From NCBI GenBank assembly GCA_964057225.1, contig OZ059899.1, positions 1,364,001 to 1,428,000 of the forward strand: a DNA stretch of 64,000 bases. Reading direction: 5' to 3'. Source of the DNA: Auanema rhodensis (lineage: Eukaryota > Nematoda > Chromadorea > Rhabditida > Rhabditidae). The notes beneath the pieces are model-generated. The model did no database searches, was not told the DNA's origin, and saw nothing but the letters and a program-made list of their open reading frames with translations. A program made the translations under genes and the position numbers. Positions 22,802 through 36,489 of the stretch are shown here, piece by piece. How positions within the stretch are numbered: position 1 is the stretch's first letter; every line of letters begins with the position of its first letter.

Positions 22802-25255
22802 ACGCTTGATACAAAAATTAGTTATAATCGTTTGAAAAATGATGCATTAGTGTATGTTGAGTTTCCATGTACACTCAACATTGCTTCCAAAAACATTTTG
22901 ACAAAATTTTTTTCGAAAAATTTCAAAATAATTTAGCAAAAAGTAGATGTTTTTAGATTTCATTTTTCAAGGCAAAGACGATGGACAATGTTATTCAACG
23001 AAAAAATTAATTCTTCAGGGTGAAAATCGAGGATATAAGTGTGAACTTATATCAGTTGATATCTCGGTGCATTTTTAAGCTAGCGCAAATCTGATAACAC
23101 AGATCGACGCAGCTTAAAAATCCGCATCGAATGCACTATACTACATTGAGAAACGCTTAATACAAAAATTAGTTATGATCGTTTGAAAAATGATGCATTA
23201 GTGTATGTTGAGTTTCCATGTACACTCAACATTGCTTCCAAAAACATTTTGACAAAAATTTTTTCGAAAAATTTCAAAATAATTTAGCAAAAAGTAGATG
23301 TTTTTAGATTTCATTTTTCAAGGCAAAGACGATGGACAATGTTATTCAACGAAAAAATTAATTCTTCAGGGTGAAAATCGAGGATATAAGTGTGAACTTA
23401 TATCAGTTGATATCTCGGTGCATTTTTAAGCCAGCGCAAATCTGATAACACAGATCGACGCAGCTTAAAAATCCGCATCGAATGCACTATACTACATTGA
23501 GAAACGCTTAATACAAAAATTAGTTATGATCGTTTGAAAAATGATGCATTAGTGTATGTTGAGTTTCCATGTACACTCAACATTGCTTCCAAAAACATTT
23601 TGACAAAAATTTTTTCGAAAAATTTCAAAATAATTCAGCAAAAAGTAGATGTTTTTAGATTCCATTTTTCAAGGCAAAGACGATGGACAATGTTATTCAA
23701 CGAAAAAATTAATTCTTTAGGGTGAAAATCGAGGATATAAGTGTGAACTTATAAAAGTTGATATCTCGGTGCATTTTTAAGCTAGCGCAAATCTGATAAC
23801 ACAGATCGACGCAGCTCAAAAATCCGCATCGAATGCTCTATACTACATTGAGAAACGCTTGATACAAAAATTAGTTATAATCATTTGAAAAATGATGCAT
23901 TAGTGTATGTTAAGTTTCCATGTACACTCAACATTGCTTCCAAAAACATTTTGACAAAAATTTTTTCGAAAAATTTCAAAATAATTTGCAAAAAGTAGAT
24001 GTTTTTAGATTTCATTTTTCAAGGCAAAGACGATGGACAATGTTATTCAACGAAAAAATTAATTCTTCAGGGTGAAAATCGAGGATATAAGTGTGAACTT
24101 ATAAAAGTTGATATCTCGGTGCATTTTTAAGCTAGCGCAAATCTGATAACACAGATCGACGCAGCTTAAAAATCCGCATCGAATGCACTATACTACATTG
24201 AGAAACGCTCGATACAAAAATTAGTTATAATCGTTTGAAAAATGATGCATTAGTGTATGTTGAGTTTCCATGTACACTCAACATTGCTTCCAAAAACATT
24301 TTGACAAAAATTTTTTCGAAAAATTTCAAAATAATTCAGCAAAAAGTAGATGTTTTTAGATTTCATTTTTCAAGGCAAAGACGATGGACAATGTTATTCA
24401 ACGAAAAAATTAATTCTTCAGGGTGAAAATCGAGGATATAAGTGTGAACTTATAAAAGTTGATATCTCGGTGCATTTTTAAGCTAGCGCAAATCTGATAA
24501 CACAGATCGACGCAGCTCAAAAATCCGCATCGAATGCACTATACTACATTGAGAAACGCTTGATACAAAAATTAGTTATAATCATTTGAAAAATGATGCA
24601 TTAGTGTATGTTAAGTTTCCATGTACACTCAACATTGCTTCCAAAAACATTTTGACAAAAATTTTTTCGAAAAATTTCAAAATAATTTGCAAAAAGTAGA
24701 TGTTTTTAGATTTCATTTTTCAAGGCAAAGACGATGGACAATGTTATTCAACGAAAAAATTAATTCTTCAGGGTGAAAATCGAGGATATAAGTGTGAACT
24801 TATAAAAGTTGATATCTCGGTGCATTTTTAAGCTAGCGCAAATCTGATAACACAGATCGACGCAGCTCAAAAATCCGCATCGAATGCACTATACTACATT
24901 GAGAAACGCTTGATACAAAAATTAGTTATAATCATTTGAAAAATGATGCATTAGTGTATGTTAAGTTTCCATGTACACTCAACATTGCTTCCAAAAACAT
25001 TTTGACAAAAATTTTTTCGAAAAATTTCAAAATAATTTGCAAAAAGTAGATGTTTTTAGATTTCATTTTTCAAGGCAAAGACGATGGACAATGTTATTCA
25101 ACGAAAAAATTAATTCTTCAGGGTGAAAATCGAGGATATAAGTGTGAACTTATAAAAGTTGATATCTCGGTGCATTTTTAAGCTAGCGCAAATCTGATAA
25201 CACAGATCGACGCAGCTTAAAAATCCGCATCGAATGCACTATACTACATTGAGAA
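22802..25255 (+). repeat. Seven-monomer HOR X-U-R-W-Y-W-W, copy 2 (2,454 bp)
   Basis: It repeats 19297-21750 base for base as far as I could read, apart from A334T in the R copy (23504). The next monomer (25256) is an X without 106T, so a third copy has started or been lost there. Confidence 0.88.
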
Positions 25256-27010
25256 ACGCTTGATACAAAAATTAGTTATAATCGTTTGAAAAATGATGCA
25301 TTAGTGTATGTTGAGTTTCCATGTACACTCAACATTGCTTCCAAAAACATTTTGACAAAAATTTTTTCGAAAAATTTCAAAATAATTTAGCAAAAAGTAG
25401 ATGTTTTTAGATTTCATTTTTCAAGGCAAAGACGATGGACAATGTTATTCAACGAAAAAATTAATTCTTCAGGGTGAAAATCGAGGATATAAGTGTGAAC
25501 TTATATCAGTTGATATCTCGGTGCATTTTTAAGCTAGCGCAAATCTGATAACACAGATCGACGCAGCTTAAAAATCCGCATCGAATGCACTATACTACAT
25601 TGAGAAACGCTTAATACAAAAATTAGTTATGATCGTTTGAAAAATGATGCATTAGTGTATGTTGAGTTTCCATGTACACTCAACATTGCTTCCAAAAACA
25701 TTTTGACAAAAATTTTTTCGAAAAATTTCAAAATAATTTAGCAAAAAGTAGATGTTTTTAGATTCCATTTTTCAAGGCAAAGACGATGGACAATGTTATT
25801 CAACGAAAAAATTATTTCTTCAGGGTGAAAATCGAGGATATAAGTGTGAACTTATATCAGTTGATATCTCGGTGCATTTTTAAGCTAGCGCAAATCTGAT
25901 AACACAGATCGACGCAGCTTAAAAATCCGCATCGAATGCACTATACTACATTGAGAAACGCTCGATACAAAAATTAGTTATAATCGTTTGAAAAATGATG
26001 CATTAGTGTATGTTGAGTTTCCATGTACACTCAACATTGCTTCCAAAAACATTTTGACAAAAATTTTTTCGAAAAATTTCGAAATAATTCAGCAAAAAGT
26101 AGATGTTTTTAGATTTCATTTTTCAAGGCAAAGACGATGGACAATGTTATTCAACGAAAAAATTAATTCTTCAGGGTGAAAATCGAGGATATAAGTGTGA
26201 ACTTATATCAGTTGATATCTCGGTGCATTTTTAAGCTAGCGCAAATCTGATAACACAGATCGACGCAGCTTAAAAATCCGCATCGAATGCACTATACTAC
26301 ATTGAGAAACGCTTAATACAAAAATTAGTTATGATCGTTTGAAAAATGATGCATTAGTGTATGTTGAGTTTCCATGTACACTCAACATTGCTTCCAAAAA
26401 CATTTTGACAAAAATTTTTTCGAAAAATTTCAAAATAATTTAGCAAAAAGTAGATGTTTTTAGATTCCATTTTTCAAGGCAAAGACGATGGACAATGTTA
26501 TTCAACGAAAAAATTATTTCTTCAGGGTGAAAATCGAGGATATAAGTGTGAACTTATATCAGTTGATATCTCGGTGCATTTTTAAGCTAGCGCAAATCTG
26601 ATAACACAGATCGACGCAGCTTAAAAATCCGCATCGAATGCACTATACTACATTGAGAAACGCTTAATACAAAAATTAGTTATGATCGTTTGAAAAATGA
26701 TGCATTAGTGTATGTTGAGTTTCCATGTACACTCAACATTGCTTCCAAAAACATTTTGACAAAAATTTTTTCGAAAAATTTCAAAATAATTTAGCAAAAA
26801 GTAGATGTTTTTAGATTCCATTTTTCAAGGCAAAGACGATGGACAATGTTATTCAACGAAAAAATTATTTCTTCAGGGTGAAAATCGAGGATATAAGTGT
26901 GAACTTATATCAGTTGATATCTCGGTGCATTTTTAAGCTAGCGCAAATCTGATAACACAGATCGACGCAGCTTAAAAATCCGCATCGAATGCACTATACT
27001 ACATTGAGAA

Positions 27011-29469
27011 ACGCTTAATACAAAAAATAGTTATAATCGTTTGAAAAATGATGCATTAGTGTATGTTGAGTTTCCATGTACACTCAACATTGCTTCCAAA
27101 AACATTTTGACAAAAATTTTTTCGAAAAATTTCAAAATAATTTAGCAAAAAGTAGATGTTTTTAGATTTCATTTTTCAAGGCAAAGACGATGGACAATGT
27201 TATTCAACGAAAAAATTAATTCTTCAGGGTGAAAATCGAGGATATAAGTGTGAACTTATATCAGTTGATATCTCGGTGCATTTTTAAGCTAGCGCAAATC
27301 TGATAACACAGATCGACGCAGCTTAAAAATCCGCATCGAATGCACTATACTACATTGAGAAACGCTTAATACAAAAATTAGTTATGATCGTTTGAAAAAT
27401 GATGCATTAGTGTATGTTGAGTTTCCATGTACACTCAACATTGCTTCCAAAAACATTTTGACAAAAATTTTTTCGAAAAATTTCAAAATAATTTAGCAAA
27501 AAGTAGATGTTTTTAGATTCCATTTTTCAAGGCAAAGACGATGGACAATGTTATTCAACGAAAAAATTATTTCTTCAGGGTGAAAATCGAGGATATAAGT
27601 GTGAACTTATATCAGTTGATATCTCGGTGCATTTTTAAGCTAGCGCAAATCTGATAACACAGATCGACGCAGCTTAAAAATCCGCATCGAATGCACTATA
27701 CTACATTGAGAAACGCTTAATACAAAAATTAGTTATGATCGTTTGAAAAATGATGCATTAGTGTATGTTGAGTTTCCATGTACACTCAACATTGCTTCCA
27801 AAAACATTTTGACAAAAATTTTTTCGAAAAATTTCAAAATAATTTAGCAAAAAGTAGATTTTTTTTAGATTTTATTTTTCAAGGCAAAGACGATGGACAA
27901 TGTTATTCAACGAAAAAATTAATTCTTCAGGGTGAAAATCGAGGATATAAGTGTGAACTTATATCAGTTGATATCTCGGTGCATTTTTAAGCTAGCGCAA
28001 ATCTGATAACACAGATCGACGCAGCTTAAAAATCCGCATCGAATGCACTATACTACATTGAGAAACGCTTAATACAAAAATTAGTTATGATCGTTTGAAA
28101 AATGATGCATTAGTGTATGTTGAGTTTCCATGTACACTCAACATTGCTTCCAAAAACATTTTGACAAAAATTTTTTCGAAAAATTTCAAAATAATTTAGC
28201 AAAAAGTAGATGTTTTTAGATTCCATTTTTCAAGGCAAAGACGATGGACAATGTTATTCAACGAAAAAATTAATTCTTCAGGGTGAAAATCGAGGATATA
28301 AGTGTGAACTTATAAAAGTTGATATCTCGGTGCATTTTTAAGCTAGCGCAAATCTGATAACACAGATCGACGCAGCTTAAAAATCCGCATCGAATGCACT
28401 ATACTACATTGAGAAACGCTTAATACAAAAATTAGTTATGATCGTTTGAAAAATGATGCATTAGTGTATGTTGAGTTTCCATGTACACTCAACATTGCTT
28501 CCAAAAACATTTTGACAAAAATTTTTTCGAAAAATTTCAAAATAATTTAGCAAAAAGTAGATTTTTTTTAGATTTCATTTTTCAAGGCAAAGACGATGGA
28601 CAATGTTATTCAACGAAAAAATTAATTCTTCAGGGTGAAAATCGAGGATATAAGTGTGAACTTATATCAGTTGATATCTCGGTGCATTTTTAAGCTAGCG
28701 CAAATCTGATAACACAGATCGACGCAGCTTAAAAATCCGCATCGAATGCACTATACTACATTGAGAAACGCTTAATACAAAAATTAGTTATGATCGTTTG
28801 AAAAATGATGCATTAGTGTATGTTGAGTTTCCATGTACACCCAACATTGCTTCCAAAAACATTTTGACAAAAATTTTTTCGAAAAATTTCAAAAGAATTT
28901 AGCAAAAAGTAGATGTTTTTAGATTCCATTTTTCAAGGCAAAGACGATGGACAATGTTATTCAACGAAAAAATTATTTCTTCATTGTGAAAATCGAGGAT
29001 ATAAGTGTGAACTTATATCAGTTGATATCTCGGTGCATTTTTAAGTTAGCGCAAATCTGATAACACAGATCGACGCAGCTTAAAAATCCGCATCGAATGC
29101 ACTATACTACATTGAGAAACGCTTGATACAAAAATTAGTTATGATCGTTTGAAAAATGATGCATTAGTGTATGTTGAGTTTCCATGTACACTCAACATTG
29201 CTTCCAAAAACATTTTGACAAAAATTTTTTCGAAAAATTTCAAAATAATTTAGCAAAAAGTAGATGTTTTTAGATTCCATTTTTCAAGGCAAAGACGATG
29301 GACAATGTTATTCAACGAAAAAATTAATTCTTCAGGGTGAAAATCGAGGATATAAGTGTGAACTTATATCAGTTGATATCTCGGTGCATTTTTAAGCTAG
29401 CGCAAATCTGATAACACAGATCGACGCAGCTTAAAAATCCGCAGCGAATGCACTATACTACATTGAGAA
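27011..29469 (+). repeat. Segment X-T-O-Y-O-F-G, copy 1 of an 8.8-kb-distant duplication
   Basis: The set recurs at 35788-38246. It contains two of the four 352-bp O monomers (27713 and 28416), in which the G at 148 is replaced by TT, giving eight T in a row. Because this indel occurs only in these two segments, they share an origin. The two places differ at single bases, for example C72 here at 28768 and 252T at 36490. Confidence 0.82.
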
Positions 29470-31575
29470 ACGCTTGTTACAAAAATTAGTTATGATCGTT
29501 TGAAAAATGATGCATTAGTGTATGTTGAGTTTCCATGTACACTCAACATTGCTTCCAAAAACATTTTGACAAAAATTTTTTCGAAAAATTTCAAAAGAAT
29601 TTAGCAAAAAGTAGATGTTTTTAGATTCCATTTTTCAAGGCAAAGACGATGGACAATGTTATTCAACGAAAAAATTATTTCTTCAGGGTGAAAATCGAGG
29701 ATATAAGTGTGAACTTATATCAGTTGATATCTCGGTGCATTTTTAAGCTAGCGCAAATCTGATAACACAGATCGACGCAGCTTAAAAATCCGCATCGAAT
29801 GCACTATACTACATTGAGAAACGCTTAATACAAAAATTAGTTATAATCGTTTGAAAAATGATGCATTAGTGTATGTTGAGTTTCCATGTACACTCAACAT
29901 TGCTTCCAAAAACATTTTGACAAAAATTTTTTCGAAAAATTTCAAAATAATTTAGCAAAAAGTAGATGTTTTTAGATTTCATTTTTCAAGGCAAAGACGA
30001 TGGACAATGTTATTCAACGAAAAAATTAATTCTTCAGGGTGAAAATCGAGGATATAAGTGTGAACTTATATCAGTTGATATCTCGGTGCATTTTTAAGCT
30101 AGCGCAAATCTGATAACACAGATCGACGCAGCTTAAAAATCCGCATCGAATGCACTATACTACATTGAGAAACGCTTAATACAAAAATTAGTTATGATCG
30201 TTTGAAAAATGATGCATTAGTGTATGTTGAGTTTCCATGTACACTCAACATTGCTTCCAAAAACATTTTGACAAAAATTTTTTCGAAAAATTTCAAAATA
30301 ATTCAGCAAAAAGTAGATGTTTTTAGATTCCATTTTTCAAGGCAAAGACGATGGACAATGTTATTCAACGAAAAAATTATTTCTTCATTGTGAAAATCGA
30401 GGATATAAGTGTGAACTTATATCAGTTGATATCTCGGTGCATTTTTAAGTTAGCGCAAATCTGATAACACAGATCGACGCAGCTTAAAAATCCGCATCGA
30501 ATGCACTATACTACATTGAGAAACGCTTGATACAAAAATTAGTTATGATCGTTTGAAAAATGATGCATTAGTGTATGTTGAGTTTCCATGTACACTCAAC
30601 ATTGCTTCCAAAAACATTTTGACAAAAATTTTTTCGAAAAATTTCAAAATAATTTAGCAAAAAGTAGATGTTTTTAGATTCCATTTTTCAAGGCAAAGAC
30701 GATGGACAATGTTATTCAACGAAAAAATTAATTCTTCAGGGTGAAAATCGAGGATATAAGTGTGAACTTATATCAGTTGATATCTCGGTGCATTTTTAAG
30801 CTAGCGCAAATCTGATAACACAGATCGACGCAGCTTAAAAATCCGCAGCGAATGCACTATACTACATTGAGAAACGCTTGTTACAAAAATTAGTTATGAT
30901 CGTTTGAAAAATGATGCATTAGTGTATGTTGAGTTTCCATGTACACTCAACATTGCTTCCAAAAACATTTTGACAAAAATTTTTTCGAAAAATTTCAAAA
31001 GAATTTAGCAAAAAGTAGATGTTTTTAGATTCCATTTTTCAAGGCAAAGACGATGGACAATGTTATTCAACGAAAAAATTATTTCTTCAGGGTGAAAATC
31101 GAGGATATAAGTGTGAACTTATATCAGTTGATATCTCGGTGCATTTTTAAGCTAGCGCAAATCTGATAACACAGATCGACGCAGCTTAAAAATCCGCATC
31201 GAATGCACTATACTACATTGAGAAACGCTTAATACAAAAATTAGTTATAATCGTTTGAAAAATGATGCATTAGTGTATGTTGAGTTTCCATGTACACTCA
31301 ACATTGCTTCCAAAAACATTTTGACAAAAATTTTTTCGAAAAATTTCAAAATAATTTAGCAAAAAGTAGATGTTTTTAGATTTCATTTTTCAAGGCAAAG
31401 ACGATGGACAATGTTATTCAACGAAAAAATTAATTCTTCAGGGTGAAAATCGAGGATATAAGTGTGAACTTATATCAGTTGATATCTCGGTGCATTTTTA
31501 AGCTAGCGCAAATCTGATAACACAGATCGACGCAGCTTAAAAATCCGCATCGAATGCACTATACTACATTGAGAA
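28768..31575 (+). repeat. Tandem tetramer F-G-J-X, two copies of 1,404 bp
   Basis: Copies are 28768-30171 and 30172-31575. Both J monomers (29470 and 30874) carry the rare 7G-8T start. The first F has 128G and 133T. The second F (30172) has 128T and 133C while keeping 217-218TT and 279T. One F therefore received a short patch from a 133C monomer. Confidence 0.82.
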
Positions 31576-32979
31576 ACGCTTAATACAAAAATTAGTTATG
31601 ATCGTTTGAAAAATGATGCATTAGTGTATGTTGAGTTTCCATGTACACTCAACATTGCTTCCAAAAACATTTTGACAAAAATTTTTTCGAAAAATTTCAA
31701 AATAATTTAGCAAAAAGTAGATGTTTTTAGATTCCATTTTTCAAGGCAAAGACGATGGACAATGTTATTCAACGAAAAAATTATTTCTTCAGGGTGAAAA
31801 TCGAGGATATAAGTGTGAACTTATATCAGTTGATATCTCGGTGCATTTTTAAGCTAGCGCAAATCTGATAACACAGATCGACGCAGCTTAAAAATCCGCA
31901 GCGAATGCACTATACTACATTGAGAAACGCTTGTTACAAAAATTAGTTATGATCGTTTGAAAAATGATGCATTAGTGTATGTTGAGTTTCCATGTACACT
32001 CAACATTGCTTCCAAAAACATTTTGACAAAAATTTTTTCGAAAAATTTCAAAAGAATTTAGCAAAAAGTAGATGTTTTTAGATTCCATTTTTCAAGGCAA
32101 AGACGATGGACAATGTTATTCAACGAAAAAATTATTTCTTCAGGGTGAAAATCGAGGATATAAGTGTGAACTTATATCAGTTGATATCTCGGTGCATTTT
32201 TAAGCTAGCGCAAATCTGATAACACAGATCGACGCAGCTTAAAAATCCGCATCGAATGCACTATACTACATTGAGAAACGCTTGTTACAAAAATTAGTTA
32301 TGATCGTTTGAAAAATGATGCATTAGTGTATGTTGAGTTTCCATGTACACTCAACATTGCTTCCAAAAACATTTTGACAAAAATTTTTTCGAAAAATTTC
32401 AAAATAATTTAGCAAAAAGTAGATGTTTTTAGATTTCATTTTTCAAGGCAAAGACGATGGACAATGTTATTCAACGAAAAAATTAATTCTTCAGGGTGAA
32501 AATCGAGGATATAAGTGTGAACTTATATCAGTTGATATCTCGGTGCATTTTTAAGCTAGCGCAAATCTGATAACACAGATCGACGCAGCTTAAAAATCCG
32601 CATCGAATGCACTATACTACATTGAGAAACGCTTAATACAAAAATTAGTTATGATCGTTTGAAAAATGATGCATTAGTGTATGTTGAGTTTCCATGTACA
32701 CTCAACATTGCTTCCAAAAACATTTTGACAAAAATTTTTTCGAAAAATTTCAAAATAATTTAGCAAAAAGTAGATGTTTTTAGATTCCATTTTTCAAGGC
32801 AAAGACGATGGACAATGTTATTCAACGAAAAAATTATTTCTTCAGGGTGAAAATCGAGGATATAAGTGTGAACTTATATCAGTTGATATCTCGGTGCATT
32901 TTTAAGCTAGCGCAAATCTGATAACACAGATCGACGCAGCTTAAAAATCCGCAGCGAATGCACTATACTACATTGAGAA
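30874..32979 (+). repeat. Trimer J-X-T, two copies of 1,053 bp
   Basis: Copies are 30874-31926 and 31927-32979. In the second, the X monomer (32278) begins with 7G-8T and has 25G instead of 25A, as though its first few dozen bases came from a J monomer. The same trimer, with ordinary 8A starts, appears again at 34384-36489. Confidence 0.8.
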
Positions 32980-34383
32980 ACGCTTAATACAAAAATTAGT
33001 TATGATCGTTTGAAAAATGATGCATTAGTGTATGTTGAGTTTCCATGTACACTCAACATTGCTTCCAAAAACATTTTGACAAAAATTTTTTCGAAAAATT
33101 TCAAAAGAATTTAGCAAAAAGTAGATGTTTTTAGATTCCATTTTTCAAGGCAAAGACGATGGACAATGTTATTCAACGAAAAAATTAATTCTTCAGGGTG
33201 AAAATCGAGGATATAAGTGTGAACTTATATCAGTTGATATCTCGGTGCATTTTTAAGCTAGCGCAAATCTGATAACACAGATCGACGCAGCTTAAAAATC
33301 CGCATCGAATGCACTATACTACATTGAGAAACGCTTAATACAAAAATTAGTTATGATCGTTTGAAAAATGATGCATTAGTGTATGTTGAGTTTCCATGTA
33401 CACTCAACATTGCTTCCAAAAACATTTTGACAAAAATTTTTTCGAAAAATTTCAAAATAATTTAGCAAAAAGTAGATGTTTTTAGATTCCATTTTTCAAG
33501 GCAAAGACGATGGACAATGTTATTCAACGAAAAAATTATTTCTTCAGGGTGAAAATCGAGGATATAAGTGTGAACTTATATCAGTTAATATCTCGGTGCA
33601 TTTTTAAGCTAGCGCAAATCTGATAACACAGATCGACGCAGCTTAAAAATCCGCAGCGAATGCACTATACTACATTGAGAAACGCTTAATACAAAAATTA
33701 GTTATGATCGTTTGAAAAATGATGCTTTAGTGTATGTTGAGTTTCCATGTACACTCAACATTGCTTCCAAAAACATTTTGACAAAAATTTTTTCGAAAAA
33801 TTTCAAAAGAATTTAGCAAAAAGTAGATGTTTTTAGATTCCATTTTTCAAGGCAAAGACGATGGACAATGTTATTCAACGAAAAAATTAATTCTTCAGGG
33901 TGAAAATCGAGGATATAAGTGTGAACTTATATCAGTTGATATCTCGGTGCATTTTTAAGCTAGCGCAAATCTGATAACACAGATCGACGCAGCTTAAAAA
34001 TCCGCATCGAATGCACTATACTACATTGAGAAACGCTTAATACAAAAATTAGTTATGATCGTTTGAAAAATGATGCATTAGTGTATGTTGAGTTTCCATG
34101 TACACTCAACATTGCTTCCAAAAACATTTTGACAAAAATTTTTTCGAAAAATTTCAAAATAATTTAGCAAAAAGTAGATGTTTTTAGATTCCATTTTTCA
34201 AGGCAAAGACGATGGACAATGTTATTCAACGAAAAAATTATTTCTTCAGGGTGAAAATCGAGGATATAAGTGTGAACTTATATCAGTTGATATCTCGGTG
34301 CATTTTTAAGCTAGCGCAAATCTGATAACACAGATCGACGCAGCTTAAAAATCCGCAGCGAATGCACTATACTACATTGAGAA
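32980..34383 (+). repeat. Dimer K-T, two copies of 702 bp
   Basis: Copies are 32980-33681 and 33682-34383, placed between two pairs of J-X-T trimers. Private point changes are G257A in the first T (33331), which destroys its EcoRV site, and A45T in the second K (33682), which destroys its NsiI site. Confidence 0.8.
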
Positions 34384-36489
34384 ACGCTTGATACAAAAAT
34401 TAGTTATGATCGTTTGAAAAATGATGCATTAGTGTATGTTGAGTTTCCATGTACACTCAACATTGCTTCCAAAAACATTTTGACAAAAATTTTTTCGAAA
34501 AATTTCAAAAGAATTTAGCAAAAAGTAGATGTTTTTAGATTCCATTTTTCAAGGCAAAGACGATGGACAATGTTATTCAACGAAAAAATTATTTCTTCAG
34601 GGTGAAAATCGAGGATATAAGTGTGAACTTATATCAGTTGATATCTCGGTGCATTTTTAAGCTAGCGCAAATCTGATAACACAGATCGACGCAGCTTAAA
34701 AATCCGCATCGAATGCACTATACTACATTGAGAAACGCTTAATACAAAAATTAGTTATAATCGTTTGAAAAATGATGCATTAGTGTATGTTGAGTTTCCA
34801 TGTACACTCAACATTGCTTCCAAAAACATTTTGACAAAAATTTTTTCGAAAAATTTCAAAATAATTTAGCAAAAAGTAGATGTTTTTAGATTTCATTTTT
34901 CAAGGCAAAGACGATGGACAATGTTATTCAACGAAAAAATTAATTCTTCAGGGTGAAAATCGAGGATATAAGTGTGAACTTATATCAGTTGATATCTCGG
35001 TGCATTTTTAAGCTAGCGCAAATCTGATAACACAGATCGACGCAGCTTAAAAATCCGCATCGAATGCACTATACTACATTGAGAAACGCTTAATACAAAA
35101 ATTAGTTATGATCGTTTGAAAAATGATGCATTAGTGTATGTTGAGTTTCCATGTACACTCAACATTGCTTCCAAAAACATTTTGACAAAAATTTTTTCGA
35201 AAAATTTCAAAATAATTTAGCAAAAAGTAGATGTTTTTAGATTCCATTTTTCAAGGCAAAGACGATGGACAATGTTATTCAACGAAAAAATTATTTCTTC
35301 AGGGTGAAAATCGAGGATATAAGTGTGAACTTATATCAGTTGATATCTCGGTGCATTTTTAAGCTAGCGCAAATCTGATAACACAGATCGACGCAGCTTA
35401 AAAATCCGCAGCGAATGCACTATACTACATTGAGAAACGCTTGATACAAAAATTAGTTATGATCGTTTGAAAAATGATGCATTAGTGTATGTTGAGTTTC
35501 CATGTACACTCAACATTGCTTCCAAAAACATTTTGACAAAAATTTTTTCGAAAAATTTCAAAAGAATTTAGCAAAAAGTAGATGTTTTTAGATTCCATTT
35601 TTCAAGGCAAAGACGATGGACAATGTTATTCAACGAAAAAATTATTTCTTCAGGGTGAAAATCGAGGATATAAGTGTGAACTTATATCAGTTGATATCTC
35701 GGTGCATTTTTAAGCTAGCGCAAATCTGATAACACAGATCGACGCAGCTTAAAAATCCGCATCGAATGCACTATACTACATTGAGAAACGCTTAATACAA
35801 AAATTAGTTATAATCGTTTGAAAAATGATGCATTAGTGTATGTTGAGTTTCCATGTACACTCAACATTGCTTCCAAAAACATTTTGACAAAAATTTTTTC
35901 GAAAAATTTCAAAATAATTTAGCAAAAAGTAGATGTTTTTAGATTTCATTTTTCAAGGCAAAGACGATGGACAATGTTATTCAACGAAAAAATTAATTCT
36001 TCAGGGTGAAAATCGAGGATATAAGTGTGAACTTATATCAGTTGATATCTCGGTGCATTTTTAAGCTAGCGCAAATCTGATAACACAGATCGACGCAGCT
36101 TAAAAATCCGCATCGAATGCACTATACTACATTGAGAAACGCTTAATACAAAAATTAGTTATGATCGTTTGAAAAATGATGCATTAGTGTATGTTGAGTT
36201 TCCATGTACACTCAACATTGCTTCCAAAAACATTTTGACAAAAATTTTTTCGAAAAATTTCAAAATAATTTAGCAAAAAGTAGATGTTTTTAGATTCCAT
36301 TTTTCAAGGCAAAGACGATGGACAATGTTATTCAACGAAAAAATTATTTCTTCAGGGTGAAAATCGAGGATATAAGTGTGAACTTATATCAGTTGATATC
36401 TCGGTGCATTTTTAAGCTAGCGCAAATCTGATAACACAGATCGACGCAGCTTAAAAATCCGCATCGAATGCACTATACTACATTGAGAA
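34384..36489 (+). repeat. Trimer J-X-T, two further copies of 1,053 bp
   Basis: Copies are 34384-35436 and 35437-36489. The T monomers differ at 326 (G in the first, T in the second). The second trimer leads directly into the O-Y-O segment also seen at 27713. Confidence 0.8.

Larger units (their letters stand above)
15436..25606 (+). repeat. Block II: R/U/V/W/X/Y monomers
   Basis: Twenty-nine monomers: Q-R-U-R-V-W-X-Y-W-Y-W, then X-U-R-W-Y-W-W, Y-W-W, X-U-R-W-Y-W-W and X. The 25A, 29A, 58A, 133C, 159T and 251-252AA changes dominate, and 128G is absent. The monomers at 16489 and 16840 share 152A, seen nowhere else. The Y copies inside the seven-monomer unit have 6C, 25A and 159T. The change of repertoire from block I is abrupt at the monomer boundary near 15786. 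Confidence 0.85.
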
